A stretch of 64,000 bases of DNA from Janibacter limosus (GTDB taxonomy: Bacteria > Actinomycetota > Actinomycetes > Actinomycetales > Dermatophilaceae), in NCBI RefSeq assembly GCF_004295485.1, contig NZ_CP036164.1, positions 496,001 through 560,000 of the forward strand, in the 5' to 3' direction. The stretch's first letter is position 1; every line of letters starts with the position of its first letter. The notes under the pieces are model-generated. The model was given only the letters and a program-made list of their open reading frames with translations. It ran no database searches and was not told the DNA's origin. The position numbers and the translations under genes were made by a program. Of this stretch, positions 1 to 9,130 are shown in pieces.

Positions 1-455
1 GCGCCGACGCTCCCTTCGTCCACCGGCCCGTCGCTGGCGTCGAGGTACGCAGCCCGGCCCTCATCGGGTCCGGGGTGATGGCGCCAGGCGCCGCCGCGAC
101 CCAGGTCGAAGAGGATCGCCGCCGGCACGATCGGCACGATCTGTCCCGGTCCACCGACGGGCCAGCCCCTCCCTTCGTCCGCCAGCGCCGACATCACGCC
201 GTCCGCCGCGGACAGGCCGAAGGCGCTGCCCCCCGACAGCACGATCGCGTCCACCGCGTCGACGAGGTTGCGCGGGTCGAGCAGGTCGGTCTCACGGGTC
301 CCGGGGCCGCCGCCGCGCACGTCGACGCCGCCGGTGGTCCCCACCGGGGGCGTGACGACGGTCGTGCCGGTCAACCAGCCCGTCTCGTCACGGGTGGCGT
401 GGCCGACCCGTACTCCTGGGACATCGGTGATGGCGTTGTGGGCTCCGGGGCGCAT
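1..455 (-). CDS. P1 family peptidase (DmpA/S58-like), 3' end outside the window
   Basis: Reading the minus strand from the ATG at 453-455 gives about 151 residues that run off the left edge without a stop. The start MRPGAHNAITDVPGVRVGHA is the typical opening of S58 peptidases (L-aminopeptidase/D-esterase, DmpA), and a later stretch VLSGGSAFGLSAADGV is also characteristic. These enzymes are autoprocessed N-terminal hydrolases that release N-terminal residues from small peptides or amides. The processing site and nucleophile would lie in the missing half. It is divergent from the M19 dipeptidase at 502, so both may serve cytoplasmic peptide turnover. Family assignment is good; substrate is unknown. 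Confidence 0.8.
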   Translation of the reverse strand, partial: MRPGAHNAITDVPGVRVGHATRDETGWLTGTTVVTPPVGTTGGVDVRGGGPGTRETDLLDPRNLVDAVDAIVLSGGSAFGLSAADGVMSALADEGRGWPVGGPGQIVPIVPAAILFDLGRGGAWRHHPGPDEGRAAYLDASDGPVDEGSVG

Positions 456-501
456 GGCTCCAGCATGCCCGGTGGGCGAGCGTGTGCGGTTGACTGGGGC
501 G

Positions 502-1524
502 ATGACGACGCGCAACGAGCCGATCCGGGTCCTCGACGGCCACAACGACCTGCCGTGGCGCCATCGCGAGGTGGCCGGCCACGACCTCGACGCATGCGAC
601 ATCGCGCAGCCGCAGCCACACCTGCACACCGACCTGCCGCGCATGCGTGAGGGCGGACTGGCGGCGCAGCTCTGGTCGGTCTGGGTGCCGTGCTCCATGG
701 CGGGAGAGGAGGCGGTCGCGGCGACCCACGAGCAGATCGACTTCGTGGGCGCGCTCTGCGAGCGCTACGACGAGATGGTCGCGGCCCGCACCGCCGCGGA
801 CGTGCACGCCGCCTGGGGCGAAGGGAGGCACGCCGCCCTCATCGGGATGGAGGGCGGGCACTCGATCAACGGGTCGCTGGACCACCTGGCCGACTTCGCG
901 GACCGTGGTGCGAGGTACATGACGCTGACGCACAACGACAACACGCAGTGGGCGGACTCAGCGACCGACGAGCGGGTCCACGGCGGCCTGACGGACTTCG
1001 GTCGCGAGGTCGTCGCCCGGATGAACCACCTGGGTGTCGTGGTCGACCTCTCCCACGTGAGCGCCGAGACCATGCACCACGCGCTCGACGCGACGCGGCT
1101 CCCGGTGATATTCAGCCACTCCGGCGCGCGCGCGATCTGCGACCACCCGCGCAATGTGCCCGACGACGTCCTCGAGCGGATACCAACCAACGGCGGGATC
1201 GTCATGGCCAACGTGGTGCCCAAGTTCGTCAACCAGGCTCGTGCCGATGCGTCGCTCGGGCGCACCGATGCCGTCCCGGAGCCGGTCGCGACGATCGAGC
1301 ACGTCGTGGCGCACTTCGAGCACCTGCGCGAGGTCGTGGGGATCGAGCACGTGGGGATCGGGGCCGACTACGACGGCGTCGACGAGACGCCGGTCGGGCT
1401 GGAGGATGTCGCGAGCTATCCGCGGCTGCTCGCCGCACTGGGGGAGCGGGGCTGGTCCCGGGCCGACCTCGAGGCCCTCGCACACGGCAACGTGCTGCGG
1501 GTCCTCGAGGCGACGCAGGTCTGA
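502..1524 (+). CDS. Membrane dipeptidase family protein (peptidase M19)
   Basis: This 340-residue protein matches zinc-dependent M19 dipeptidases, which hydrolyse dipeptides and some D-amino-acid amides. The expected metal ligands are visible: H14 and D16 in LDGHNDLPW, E117 in GMEGGHS, H185 in VDLSHVS and H206 in FSHSGAR, followed by GIGADYDG late in the chain. No signal peptide is seen, so a cytoplasmic enzyme is likely. The ATG at 502 is chosen because homology begins about ten residues later; TTGACT lies six bases before it, which would suit a leaderless transcript. The TGA stop is the first triplet of a REP-like hairpin (1522-1563). Confidence 0.88.
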   Translation: MTTRNEPIRVLDGHNDLPWRHREVAGHDLDACDIAQPQPHLHTDLPRMREGGLAAQLWSVWVPCSMAGEEAVAATHEQIDFVGALCERYDEMVAARTAADVHAAWGEGRHAALIGMEGGHSINGSLDHLADFADRGARYMTLTHNDNTQWADSATDERVHGGLTDFGREVVARMNHLGVVVDLSHVSAETMHHALDATRLPVIFSHSGARAICDHPRNVPDDVLERIPTNGGIVMANVVPKFVNQARADASLGRTDAVPEPVATIEHVVAHFEHLREVVGIEHVGIGADYDGVDETPVGLEDVASYPRLLAALGERGWSRADLEALAHGNVLRVLEATQV

Positions 1525-1563
1525 TCCCGTCGAGAAGGTTGCCGTGCAACCTCCTCAGGGATC
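1522..1563 (+). repeat. REP-like hairpin element, copy E (also probable terminator)
   Basis: The element starts with the TGA stop of the dipeptidase gene. It reads TGATCCCG-TCGAGA, then GTTGC, loop CGT, GCAAC, then CTCCTCAGGGATC. The distal 13 bases are identical to the distal end of the copy at 48036-48074 read on the minus strand. Its closing stem pair is G-C where other copies have C-G, a compensatory change. It can fold as a terminator but has no T-run. Confidence 0.7.
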
Positions 1564-1577
1564 GAGCGCGTTGCTCG

Positions 1578-1856
1578 TCAGGCGCGCAGGTCGGGGAAGG
1601 GCTTCTGCGAGGTTCGGGGTGCGTCGGGGGTCTCGCCGCGGACCGCCGAGCCCTTGATGGTGTCGCCGGCGAGGTTCTTCTTCACGGTCTGGGAGAGCCC
1701 AGCGAGCTGCTTGCGGTACTTGCCCTTGGTGCGCTGGTCGATGAAGCTCGTGGCCTTGTCGACGTAGTCGCTGGCCTTCTCGGGGTTGTTCTTCGCCCAC
1801 TGGCGGGCGGTCTCGCCGGCGGTGAGCATCAGGGCGGCGTTCTTGAACTTGGCCAT
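1578..1856 (-). CDS. MT0933-like small antitoxin-family protein
   Basis: This is a 92-residue, lysine-rich, helical protein starting MAKFKNAALM. The central part (YVDKATSFIDQRTKGKYRKQ) resembles the MT0933/Rv0909 antitoxin family of actinobacteria (PF14013-like), in which a D-K-T-G-K-Y pattern recurs. GAAGGAT lies about six bases before the ATG at 1856 as a ribosome binding site. No toxin-like ORF is adjacent: the neighbours are a dipeptidase and a drug exporter. Many members of this family are annotated as antitoxins without proof of a partner, so the toxin-antitoxin role is uncertain here. Confidence 0.55.
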   Translation of the reverse strand: MAKFKNAALMLTAGETARQWAKNNPEKASDYVDKATSFIDQRTKGKYRKQLAGLSQTVKKNLAGDTIKGSAVRGETPDAPRTSQKPFPDLRA

Positions 1857-1904
1857 CAGTGATCCTTCGGTCGGGTGCGGTTGTCTCCCATTGTCCAACG
1901 AAGA

Positions 1905-1933
1905 GGCGGCGCGCAGGATTCCTGCGCGCCGCC
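1905..1933 (-). terminator. Intrinsic-type hairpin after the DHA2 exporter gene
   Basis: Near-perfect inverted repeat GGCGGCGCGCAGGA/TCCTGCGCGCCGCC with a minimal loop lies 18 bases past the stop of the minus-strand exporter. On that strand it is followed by a modestly T-rich stretch (TCTTCGTTGG). Confidence 0.75.
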
Positions 1934-1950
1934 CCCTTCGCCGTCGTGGA

Positions 1951-3612
1951 TCAGTGCATGAGCACCGGAGCGCTGTCCTGCGGCTCGTCGTCCAGCAGGT
2001 GGCTCTTCTCCTGCTTGCGCGGGAGGAAGGCCGCCACGACGAGGGTCGCGAGGCACATGAAGGCGGAGACCCAGTAGGTCGCGGCGAAGGCATCGGCCAT
2101 GTCCATGCGGACGGCGTGCATGAGCGCCTGCGCGCCGGCCGCCGGGTCGCTGGCGTACTGGCCGAGGATCTGGGCGACCTCGGGGAACTTCGCGAGGAGC
2201 TGCTGGATCGCGTTGGGGTCGGAGACCTTGCTGCTCTCCTCGCCGAAGGCCTGTGCCTGCCCGATGAGCGGGCGGTTCTCGAAGCCACGCGTCAGGACGA
2301 CCGAGGCGATGGCGACACCGAAGGAGCTGGCCACCTGCTGGGTGATGTTGAGCAGGGTCGAGCCGCGGGCGACCTGGTGGTCGGTCAGCGCCTTGAGCGA
2401 GCTGGTCATCAGCGGCATCATCGTCGCGCCCATGCCCAGACCCATGACGAAGAGCGCCGGGATGACGAAGCCCCAGTAGCTGGAGTCCGCCGAGAGCTGG
2501 GTGAAGGCGAACATGCCACCCGTGATCAGCGCGATGCCGACGGGCACGATGCGACCGACGGGGTACTTGTCGACGAGCATGCCGGCGATCGGCATGGTGA
2601 TGAGGGCGCCGAGCCCCTGCGGGATCATCAGCACACCTGCCATGGTCGTGGACTCACCGCGCACCTGCTGGAAGTAGGTCGGCATGAGCAGCAGGCCACC
2701 GAAGAAGGCCGCGGCGAAGAGGAACATCGTCAGGGCCGCGACGGAGAACTGCCGGTTGGCGAGCAGACGCAGGTCGAGCAGCGGGTGCTTGGGCCGCATC
2801 GACCACCAGCCGAAGGCGATGATCAGCGCGAGACCGGCGAGGGCGGTGCCGTAGACCTTGGGCGAGTTGACGGTGCCCGCCTCGGGGATCGAGGAGACGC
2901 CGTAGAGGAAGAGCGCCAGACCGGGCGACATGAGGAGCAGGCCGATGACGTCCAGCGACTCGCTGGGGTGGGTGTCGTCCTTGGGCAGGACGATCCAGGC
3001 GTAGACGAGGGCGGCGATGCCGATCGGCAGGTTGATCAGGAAGATCCAGGTCCAGCTCGGGCGACCCAGCCAGTGGGCGTTGTCGATGAGCCAGCCGCCG
3101 AGGATCGGTCCACCGATGGGGCCCAGGAGCATCGGGACACCGAGGATCGCCATGAGGCGACCGATGCGCTGCGGGCCGGCCGCGCGGGTCATGATCGTCA
3201 TGCCGAGCGGCATGAGCATGCCGCCACCGAGGCCCTGCAGGACGCGCGCGCCGATGAGCATCTGGATCGACGGGGCGAAGGCGCACAGCACGGAGCCGGC
3301 GACGAAGAAGGCGATGGCCGCCAGGTAGAGGCGCTTGGTGCCGAAGCGGTCGGCCGCCCAGCCGGTCAGCGGGATGACGGTCGCGAGCGCCAGGGTGTAG
3401 GCGGTGACCGTCCACGCGACGGTGGAGTACTGCAGCGGCTCGGGGCCCGTGGCCAGGTCCGTCTGGAAGTGGGGGAGGGCGACGTTGACGACGGTGATGT
3501 CGAGGATCGACATGATCGCGCCGAGGACGACGACGCCGGCCACCTTGAGCACGGCGGCGTCGATCTTTTCGGGGTACTCCTGTGGCGGGGAGTCGTGGAC
3601 GGTCGTGGACAC
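1951..3612 (-). CDS. DHA2 family (EmrB/QacA-type) multidrug MFS exporter
   Basis: This 553-residue protein has about fourteen hydrophobic segments, as expected for proton-coupled DHA2 drug exporters of the plasma membrane. Family motifs include LDITVVNVALPHF in the first helix, GWAADRFGTKRLY (motif A) after the second, ARVLQGLGGGMLMPLG, and GPILGGWL (motif C) in the antiporter helix. The GTG at 3612 is chosen because AGGAG lies six bases upstream and the first helix begins about 25 residues later. No regulator gene is adjacent. A hairpin follows the stop. Substrate cannot be deduced. Confidence 0.9.
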   Translation of the reverse strand: MSTTVHDSPPQEYPEKIDAAVLKVAGVVVLGAIMSILDITVVNVALPHFQTDLATGPEPLQYSTVAWTVTAYTLALATVIPLTGWAADRFGTKRLYLAAIAFFVAGSVLCAFAPSIQMLIGARVLQGLGGGMLMPLGMTIMTRAAGPQRIGRLMAILGVPMLLGPIGGPILGGWLIDNAHWLGRPSWTWIFLINLPIGIAALVYAWIVLPKDDTHPSESLDVIGLLLMSPGLALFLYGVSSIPEAGTVNSPKVYGTALAGLALIIAFGWWSMRPKHPLLDLRLLANRQFSVAALTMFLFAAAFFGGLLLMPTYFQQVRGESTTMAGVLMIPQGLGALITMPIAGMLVDKYPVGRIVPVGIALITGGMFAFTQLSADSSYWGFVIPALFVMGLGMGATMMPLMTSSLKALTDHQVARGSTLLNITQQVASSFGVAIASVVLTRGFENRPLIGQAQAFGEESSKVSDPNAIQQLLAKFPEVAQILGQYASDPAAGAQALMHAVRMDMADAFAATYWVSAFMCLATLVVAAFLPRKQEKSHLLDDEPQDSAPVLMH

Positions 3613-3747
3613 AGGAGTCTCCTGAGAGGGTTGCGAAGGGGGTGGCGGCGGCCTCGTCGCCACCCGGACCGAGCGAAAAGATGCATGCATCGGCCAAGCA
3701 AGTATGCGCCCTCCACCGCGGAGGACCAAGCCCTTTAGGCTGGGCGG

Positions 3748-4869
3748 GTGAATGAGATCGAGATCGGCCGAGGCAAGCGTGGCCGCAGGGCCTACTCCTT
3801 CGACGACATCGCGGTGCTGCCGAGTCGGCGCACGCGCGACCCCGAGGAGGTCTCGCTCGACTGGCAGATCGACGCCTACCACTTCGAGATGCCGGTCATC
3901 GCCGCCCCGATGGACTCCGTGATGTCGCCGACGACGGCTGTCGCCTTCGGCGAGGCAGGCGGCCTTCCGGTCCTCGACCTCGAGGGGCTGTGGACGCGCT
4001 ACTCCGACCCGGAGCCGCTGCTCGCCGAGATCGCCTCGCTCGACCCGGTCGTCGCCACCTCCCGGATGCAGGAGATCTACGCCGCCCCGATCCAGCCCGA
4101 GCTGATCACCGAGCGGCTGCGCGGGCTGCGCGCCGCGGGCGTGACCGTCGCGGGCGCCCTCAGCCCGCAGAACACCCAGCAGCACTGGAGGACCGTGGTC
4201 GACGCGGGGGTCGACCTCTTCGTGATCCGCGGCACGACCGTCTCGGCCGAGCACGTGAGCAGCCGCAGCGAGCCGCTGAACCTCAAGCGCTTCATCTACG
4301 AGCTCGACGTCCCCGTCATCGTCGGTGGCGCGGCCAGCTACACGGCGGCCCTCCACCTCATGCGCACCGGCGCGGCCGGCGTCCTCGTCGGCTTCGGCGG
4401 GGGAGCGGCCCACACGACCCGCCAGGCCCTGGGCATCCACGCACCGATGGCCAGCGCCGTCGCCGATGTCGCCGCCGCCCGACGCGACTACCTCGACGAG
4501 TCCGGTGGCCGCTACGTCCACGTCATCGCGGACGGTGGTCTCGGTACGAGCGGCGACATCGTCAAGGCCGTCGCCTGCGGCGCCGACGCCGTCATGCTCG
4601 GTGCTGCCCTCGCCCGCGCCGCCGACGCCCCGGGCCGCGGCTACCACTGGGGTGCCGAGGCGCACCACCCGGAGCTTCCGCGCGGGTCGCGGGTCGAGGT
4701 CGGCTCGGTCGCGCCCCTGCAGGAGGTCCTCTTCGGACCGAGCAAGGTGGCCGACGGCACGACCAACCTCATCGGCGCGCTGCGTCGTGCCATGGCGACC
4801 ACCGGTTACACCGAGGTCAAGGAGCTGCAGCGCATCGAGGTCGTCGTCGCGCCGCACCAGCCGAGCTGA
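3748..4869 (+). CDS. guaB3: GuaB3-type IMP dehydrogenase-related protein
   Basis: The 373-residue protein is an IMPDH-like TIM barrel without the inserted CBS domains: SFDDIAVLPSRRT and PVIAAPMDSVMS at the N-terminus, ADGGLGTSGDIVKAVACGAD near the C-terminus. In the position of the IMPDH catalytic loop it has GFGGGAAHTTR (residues 215-225), with no cysteine, which sets it apart from true IMPDH. Such GuaB3 paralogues are common in actinobacteria and generally uncharacterised. TAGGCT at 3736-3741 sits six bases before the GTG, indicating a leaderless transcript. guaA lies 5 kb downstream on the same strand. Confidence 0.88.
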   Translation: MNEIEIGRGKRGRRAYSFDDIAVLPSRRTRDPEEVSLDWQIDAYHFEMPVIAAPMDSVMSPTTAVAFGEAGGLPVLDLEGLWTRYSDPEPLLAEIASLDPVVATSRMQEIYAAPIQPELITERLRGLRAAGVTVAGALSPQNTQQHWRTVVDAGVDLFVIRGTTVSAEHVSSRSEPLNLKRFIYELDVPVIVGGAASYTAALHLMRTGAAGVLVGFGGGAAHTTRQALGIHAPMASAVADVAAARRDYLDESGGRYVHVIADGGLGTSGDIVKAVACGADAVMLGAALARAADAPGRGYHWGAEAHHPELPRGSRVEVGSVAPLQEVLFGPSKVADGTTNLIGALRRAMATTGYTEVKELQRIEVVVAPHQPS

Positions 4870-4949
4870 CCCTCCCTTCGCCACGGGTGTGGTGTCTCGC
4901 ACGTGGATGACCTCTGGCACTGGGATGGACGCACAGTTACCTTTGGGTA

Positions 4950-6542
4950 ATGACCTCGGAGATCATCGCTGACCCAGAGCTGGACCCCACGGCCACCTAC
5001 GCGGTCGACCCCGGGCGCGCCCGGCGCTATGCCGGTCGGGTGGTCGCCTCCCCGACCGCAGAGACCTTCACCCGCACCTCGCCGCTCACCGGCGGTCCGA
5101 TCGCGACCCTGCCGCTGTCGCGCGCCGAGGACGTCACGCGGGCCGTGGCCGCTGCCCGTGCCGCCCAGGTCCGGTGGGCCGCCACCTCCTTCGACGAGCG
5201 TCGTCGCATCCTGCTCCGCTTCCACGACCTCGTGCTGGCCAAGCAGGTCGAGCTGCTCGACCTGATCCAGATCGAGTCGGGCAAGGTGCGCAAGCAGGCC
5301 TTCGAGGAGGTCCTCGACACCGCGCTCGCGGCCCGCTACTACGCCCGCACGGCGGAGGGGCACCTCAAGCCGCGCCGGGTCGCCGGTGCCTACCCGGTCC
5401 TGACGCAGACGCGCGTCCTGCACCACCCCAAGGGCGTCGTGGGCATCGTCTCCCCGTGGAACTACCCGCTCAGCCTGGCGATCACCGACGCACTGCCCGC
5501 CCTCATGGCCGGCAACGCCGTCGTCCTGCGTCCCGACCAGCAGGGCTCGATCACCGCACTCGCCGGCGTCGAGCTGCTCCGCGAGGCGGGGCTGCCCGAG
5601 GGTGTCTTCCAGGTGGTGCTCGGGGCCGGGCGCGAGGCCGGCCAGGCGGTCGTCGACCAGACGGACTACGTCTGCTACACCGGATCGACCCCCACGGGCC
5701 GCCGGGTCGCCCAGTCGGCCGCCGCGCGACTCGTGTCCTTCAGCATGGAGCTCGGTGGCAAGAACTCCGTCTACATCGCCGACGACGCGGATCTCGGCCG
5801 GGCGGTCGAGGGCGCCGTGCGGGCGTGCTTCTCCAGCGCCGGACAGCTGTGCATCTCCACCGAGCGGGTCGTCGTCCACGAGGCGATCGCCGACGAGTTC
5901 ATCCCGAGGTTCGTCGCGGCGGTCGAGGCGATGACCCTCGGCACGGCTCTCGAGTACGGCTACGACATGGGCTCCCTGGTCAGCCAGGCCCAGCTCGACA
6001 CCGTCACCGAGCACGTCGAGGACGCCAAGGCCAAGGGCGCCACCGTGCTCACCGGTGGCCGGCGCCGCCCCGAGGTCGGGCCCTTCGTCTACGAGCCGAC
6101 GGTCCTCGAGGGCGTGACCGCGGCCATGACCTGCCGCGACGAGGAGACCTTCGGCCCGCTCGTGTCGATCTACCGCGTCGCCGACGACAACGCCGCGATC
6201 GCGCTCGTCAACGACACCCAGTACGGCCTCAACTCGTCGGTGTGGACCCGCGACGTGCAGCGAGGCCGCCAGATCGCTGCCCGGATCCAGACCGGGACCG
6301 TCAACATCAACGAGTGCTACGCGGCCGCATGGGCGTCGATGGGCGCACCGATGGGCGGGATGAAGGACTCCGGGATGGGTCGTCGCCACGGTGCCGAGGG
6401 CATCCTGAAGTACACCGAGGCCCAGACCGTCGCCGCCCAGTACCTCGTGCCGATCGCGCCCGCCTTCGGGATGAGCGACAAGGCGCACGCAGCGGCACTG
6501 ACACTCAGCCTGCGGGCCATGAAGATCGTGGGTATGAAGTGA
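4950..6542 (+). CDS. gabD2: NAD(P)-dependent succinate-semialdehyde dehydrogenase (GabD2-like)
   Basis: This 530-residue aldehyde dehydrogenase has GVVGIVSPWNYPL for nucleotide binding, YTGSTPTGRRV, the general base E267 in SMELGGKN and the nucleophile C301 in SAGQLCIS. Overall it resembles actinobacterial GabD2, which oxidises succinic semialdehyde to succinate; the exact aldehyde is inferred. TACCTT at 4938-4943 lies six bases before the ATG, so the message may be leaderless. Its stop overlaps the start of the GMC oxidoreductase by four bases, so the two are translationally coupled and may process the same alcohol and aldehyde. Confidence 0.85.
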   Translation: MTSEIIADPELDPTATYAVDPGRARRYAGRVVASPTAETFTRTSPLTGGPIATLPLSRAEDVTRAVAAARAAQVRWAATSFDERRRILLRFHDLVLAKQVELLDLIQIESGKVRKQAFEEVLDTALAARYYARTAEGHLKPRRVAGAYPVLTQTRVLHHPKGVVGIVSPWNYPLSLAITDALPALMAGNAVVLRPDQQGSITALAGVELLREAGLPEGVFQVVLGAGREAGQAVVDQTDYVCYTGSTPTGRRVAQSAAARLVSFSMELGGKNSVYIADDADLGRAVEGAVRACFSSAGQLCISTERVVVHEAIADEFIPRFVAAVEAMTLGTALEYGYDMGSLVSQAQLDTVTEHVEDAKAKGATVLTGGRRRPEVGPFVYEPTVLEGVTAAMTCRDEETFGPLVSIYRVADDNAAIALVNDTQYGLNSSVWTRDVQRGRQIAARIQTGTVNINECYAAAWASMGAPMGGMKDSGMGRRHGAEGILKYTEAQTVAAQYLVPIAPAFGMSDKAHAAALTLSLRAMKIVGMK

Positions 6543-8341
6543 ACGACGACCACGCGGTCGACACGACGGTCGACACCGACGTCCTCGTCATCGGGTCCGG
6601 CTTCGGAGGCTCCGTCGCCGCCCTTCGCCTGTCGGAGAAGGGCTATCGCGTCACCGTCCTCGAGGCAGGTCGACGGTTCGCGGACTCCGACTTCGCCGAG
6701 ACCAGCTGGGACCTGAAGAACTTCCTGTGGGCGCCCAAGCTCGGGTGCTACGGGATCCAGCGGATCCACCTGCTCAAGGACGTCATGGTCCTGGCCGGTG
6801 CGGGTGTCGGGGGAGGCTCGCTGAACTACGCCAACACCCTCTACGTCCCGCCGGAGGTCTTCTTCAAGGACCGGCAGTGGGGGCACATCACCGACTGGCA
6901 GGCCGAGCTGCTGCCGCACTACGACATGGCCAGCACCATGCTCGGTGTCGTCACCAACCCGTGCGAGTCGGTCGTCGAGGACGCCATGCGCGACGCGGCC
7001 GCAGAGATGGGCGTGCCGGAGACCTTCCGCAAGACGCCCGTCGGGGTGCTCTTCGGGGAGGACGGCTCTGCCCAGGAGCAGGGCCGAACCATCGAGGACC
7101 CCTACTTCGGTGGCGCCGGCCCCACGCGCACCACGTGCACCGAGTGCGGCAACTGCATGGTGGGGTGCCGCGTCGGTGCCAAGAACACGCTCGTCAAGAA
7201 CTACCTCGCCCTGGCCGAGGGGCTGGGCACCCAGATCGTGCCCATGCGCACCGTCACCCGGGTCGGTGTGGTCCCGGGGACCGAGGGACCCGGCGAGGTC
7301 TACCGGGTGCGCCACGAAGCCACGGATGCACTGGGGGACAAGAGCGCTCGCGTCACCACGGCACACAAGGTGGTCGTGGCGGCCGGCGCCTGGGGCACGC
7401 AGAACCTCCTGCACGCGATGAAGGCCGACGGCGAGCTCGCCGGGATCAGCGATCGGCTCGGTGAGCTGACGCGCACCAACTCCGAGGCCCTCGTGGGCGC
7501 GCTCGCCTCGACGCCTCCTGAGGGTGAGTACGACCTGACGAAGGGAGTGGCCATCACCTCCTCCTTCCACCCGGATGCGGCCACCCACATCGAGAACGTC
7601 CGGTACGGCAAGGGCTCGGATGCCATGGGCATGCTCACCACGCTGCTCGCGCCGCCGAGGACGGGCAGGACCCCGCGCTTCGTCAAGCTCATCGCCGACC
7701 TGCCGCGCAACCTCCCGGCGCTCAAGGCGTGGTTCCCCCCGGGCACCCACTTCGCCGACAGCACGGTCATCGGTCTGGTGATGCAGTCCCTGGACAACTC
7801 GCTGACGACCTACCTGACGGACGGGCGTGGCGGTCGTCGCCGGCTCACCTCCAAGCAGGGACACGGCGAGGAGAACCCCACCTACATCAAGGCCGGTCAT
7901 GACGGCATCAAGGTCCTCGCCGACAAGCTCTCAGCGCGGCTCGGTCAGCCCTTCCACCCGGGTGGCACGTGGAGCGAGGCCTTCGACATCCCGCTCACCG
8001 CGCACTTCCTCGGGGGCGCCGCGATCAGTGACTCGCCCGCCACGGGTGTCATCGACCCCTACCAGCGGCTGTGGGGTCACCCCGGCATCAGCGTGGTCGA
8101 CGGGTCGGCCGTCTCGGCCAACCTCGGCGTCAACCCGTCGCTGACGATCACGGCGCAGTCGGAGCGGACCTTCTCGATGTGGCCCAACACCGGCGACGGC
8201 GATGTGCGCCCGGCGCAGGGCGATGCCTACCGTCGGGTCGAGCCGATCGCGGCGCGTCGACCGGCCGTGCGCGAGTTCACCCACACCAGCTCCAAGGTGT
8301 CCCTGCCCATGCCCGCCGTCCGCCACGGGGTGTCGTCCTGA
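6539..8341 (+). CDS. GMC family FAD-dependent oxidoreductase (cholesterol-oxidase-like)
   Basis: The GTG at 6539 overlaps the upstream TGA (GTGA) and gives a 600-residue protein. VLVIGSGFGGSVAALRLSE is the FAD dinucleotide-binding motif, GAGVGGGSLNYANTLY the second FAD contact, and the C-terminal VDGSAVSANLGVNPS is typical of GMC enzymes. Residues C200, C203, C206 and C210 form CTECGNCMVGC, a ferredoxin-like cysteine cluster in the middle of the flavoprotein. These enzymes oxidise alcohols such as sterols. Coupling to an aldehyde dehydrogenase supports a two-step alcohol-to-acid route; the substrate is unknown. Confidence 0.82.
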   Translation: MNDDHAVDTTVDTDVLVIGSGFGGSVAALRLSEKGYRVTVLEAGRRFADSDFAETSWDLKNFLWAPKLGCYGIQRIHLLKDVMVLAGAGVGGGSLNYANTLYVPPEVFFKDRQWGHITDWQAELLPHYDMASTMLGVVTNPCESVVEDAMRDAAAEMGVPETFRKTPVGVLFGEDGSAQEQGRTIEDPYFGGAGPTRTTCTECGNCMVGCRVGAKNTLVKNYLALAEGLGTQIVPMRTVTRVGVVPGTEGPGEVYRVRHEATDALGDKSARVTTAHKVVVAAGAWGTQNLLHAMKADGELAGISDRLGELTRTNSEALVGALASTPPEGEYDLTKGVAITSSFHPDAATHIENVRYGKGSDAMGMLTTLLAPPRTGRTPRFVKLIADLPRNLPALKAWFPPGTHFADSTVIGLVMQSLDNSLTTYLTDGRGGRRRLTSKQGHGEENPTYIKAGHDGIKVLADKLSARLGQPFHPGGTWSEAFDIPLTAHFLGGAAISDSPATGVIDPYQRLWGHPGISVVDGSAVSANLGVNPSLTITAQSERTFSMWPNTGDGDVRPAQGDAYRRVEPIAARRPAVREFTHTSSKVSLPMPAVRHGVSS

Positions 8342-8371
8342 CCCTCCAACCTGCTCGCGTAGCCTGAGCGG

Positions 8372-9130
8372 GTGCTCCGGACTGCCCTTCGACCCCGCTT
8401 CCTGTGGCTGCTCGTGGTGGCCCTCCTCATCGCGGTCCTCGGGATCATAGCCGGACGCTGGCAGTGGTCCGTGGCCCGTGACGTGGCGAGGGCCGACGCG
8501 GTGCGCGCGGTCCAGGAGCGGCCGGTCCGCCCGCTGACCGACGTGGTCGCGCCGCACGCGACCTTCCCCGACGAGGGGTCGGGCCAGCAGGTGTCGACGC
8601 GGGGTGAGTACACCGGCGACCCGCTGGTCGTGGTCAACCGCCGCTTCGACGACGCCAAGGTCAGCTGGGTGCTCGACCGCTTCGTCGTGGACGGTACGGG
8701 GGCCAACCTCGTGGTCGTCCGTGGGTGGATACCCGCCGGGGAGGACCCCCCTTCGGCCCCTGACGGAACCGTGGACCTCGTCGGCTCGTTGGCACCACCG
8801 GAGCCACCTGACCAGTCGGGTGGCTCCGCAGACGGTGAGCTGACCTCGGTCGACATCGCCCAGCTGGTCAACGTGTGGGACGGCGACATCTACAACGGTT
8901 TTGTCTTCGCGATCAGCGAGGACGGCTCCGCGAGCGCGGACGGGCTCGAGCGGGTCCCGCCGCCGCTGCCGGACACCTCGCTGCAGTTCCGCAATGTCAT
9001 GTACGCGGGCCAGTGGTGGCTGTTCTCGGCCTTCGCGCTGTGGATGTGGATCAAGATGGTGCGCCAGGCCGCGCGCGCCGATCAGGACGAGGCGGAGGAG
9101 TCTGCCAAGAGCATGGAGGAGAGCACGTGA
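8372..9130 (+). CDS. SURF1 family cytochrome oxidase biogenesis protein
   Basis: The 252-residue protein has the SURF1 layout: an N-terminal membrane helix (FLWLLVVALLIAVLGIIAGRW), a periplasmic-side domain and a C-terminal helix (WWLFSAFALWMWIKMV). SURF1 proteins help assemble heme-copper oxidase subunit I. TAGCCT at 8360-8365 is six bases ahead of the GTG start, so transcription is probably leaderless. The last codons overlap the DUF3817 start (GTGA), making a two-gene unit. In actinobacteria SURF1 is often next to DUF3817, which fits. Confidence 0.88.
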   Translation: MLRTALRPRFLWLLVVALLIAVLGIIAGRWQWSVARDVARADAVRAVQERPVRPLTDVVAPHATFPDEGSGQQVSTRGEYTGDPLVVVNRRFDDAKVSWVLDRFVVDGTGANLVVVRGWIPAGEDPPSAPDGTVDLVGSLAPPEPPDQSGGSADGELTSVDIAQLVNVWDGDIYNGFVFAISEDGSASADGLERVPPPLPDTSLQFRNVMYAGQWWLFSAFALWMWIKMVRQAARADQDEAEESAKSMEEST

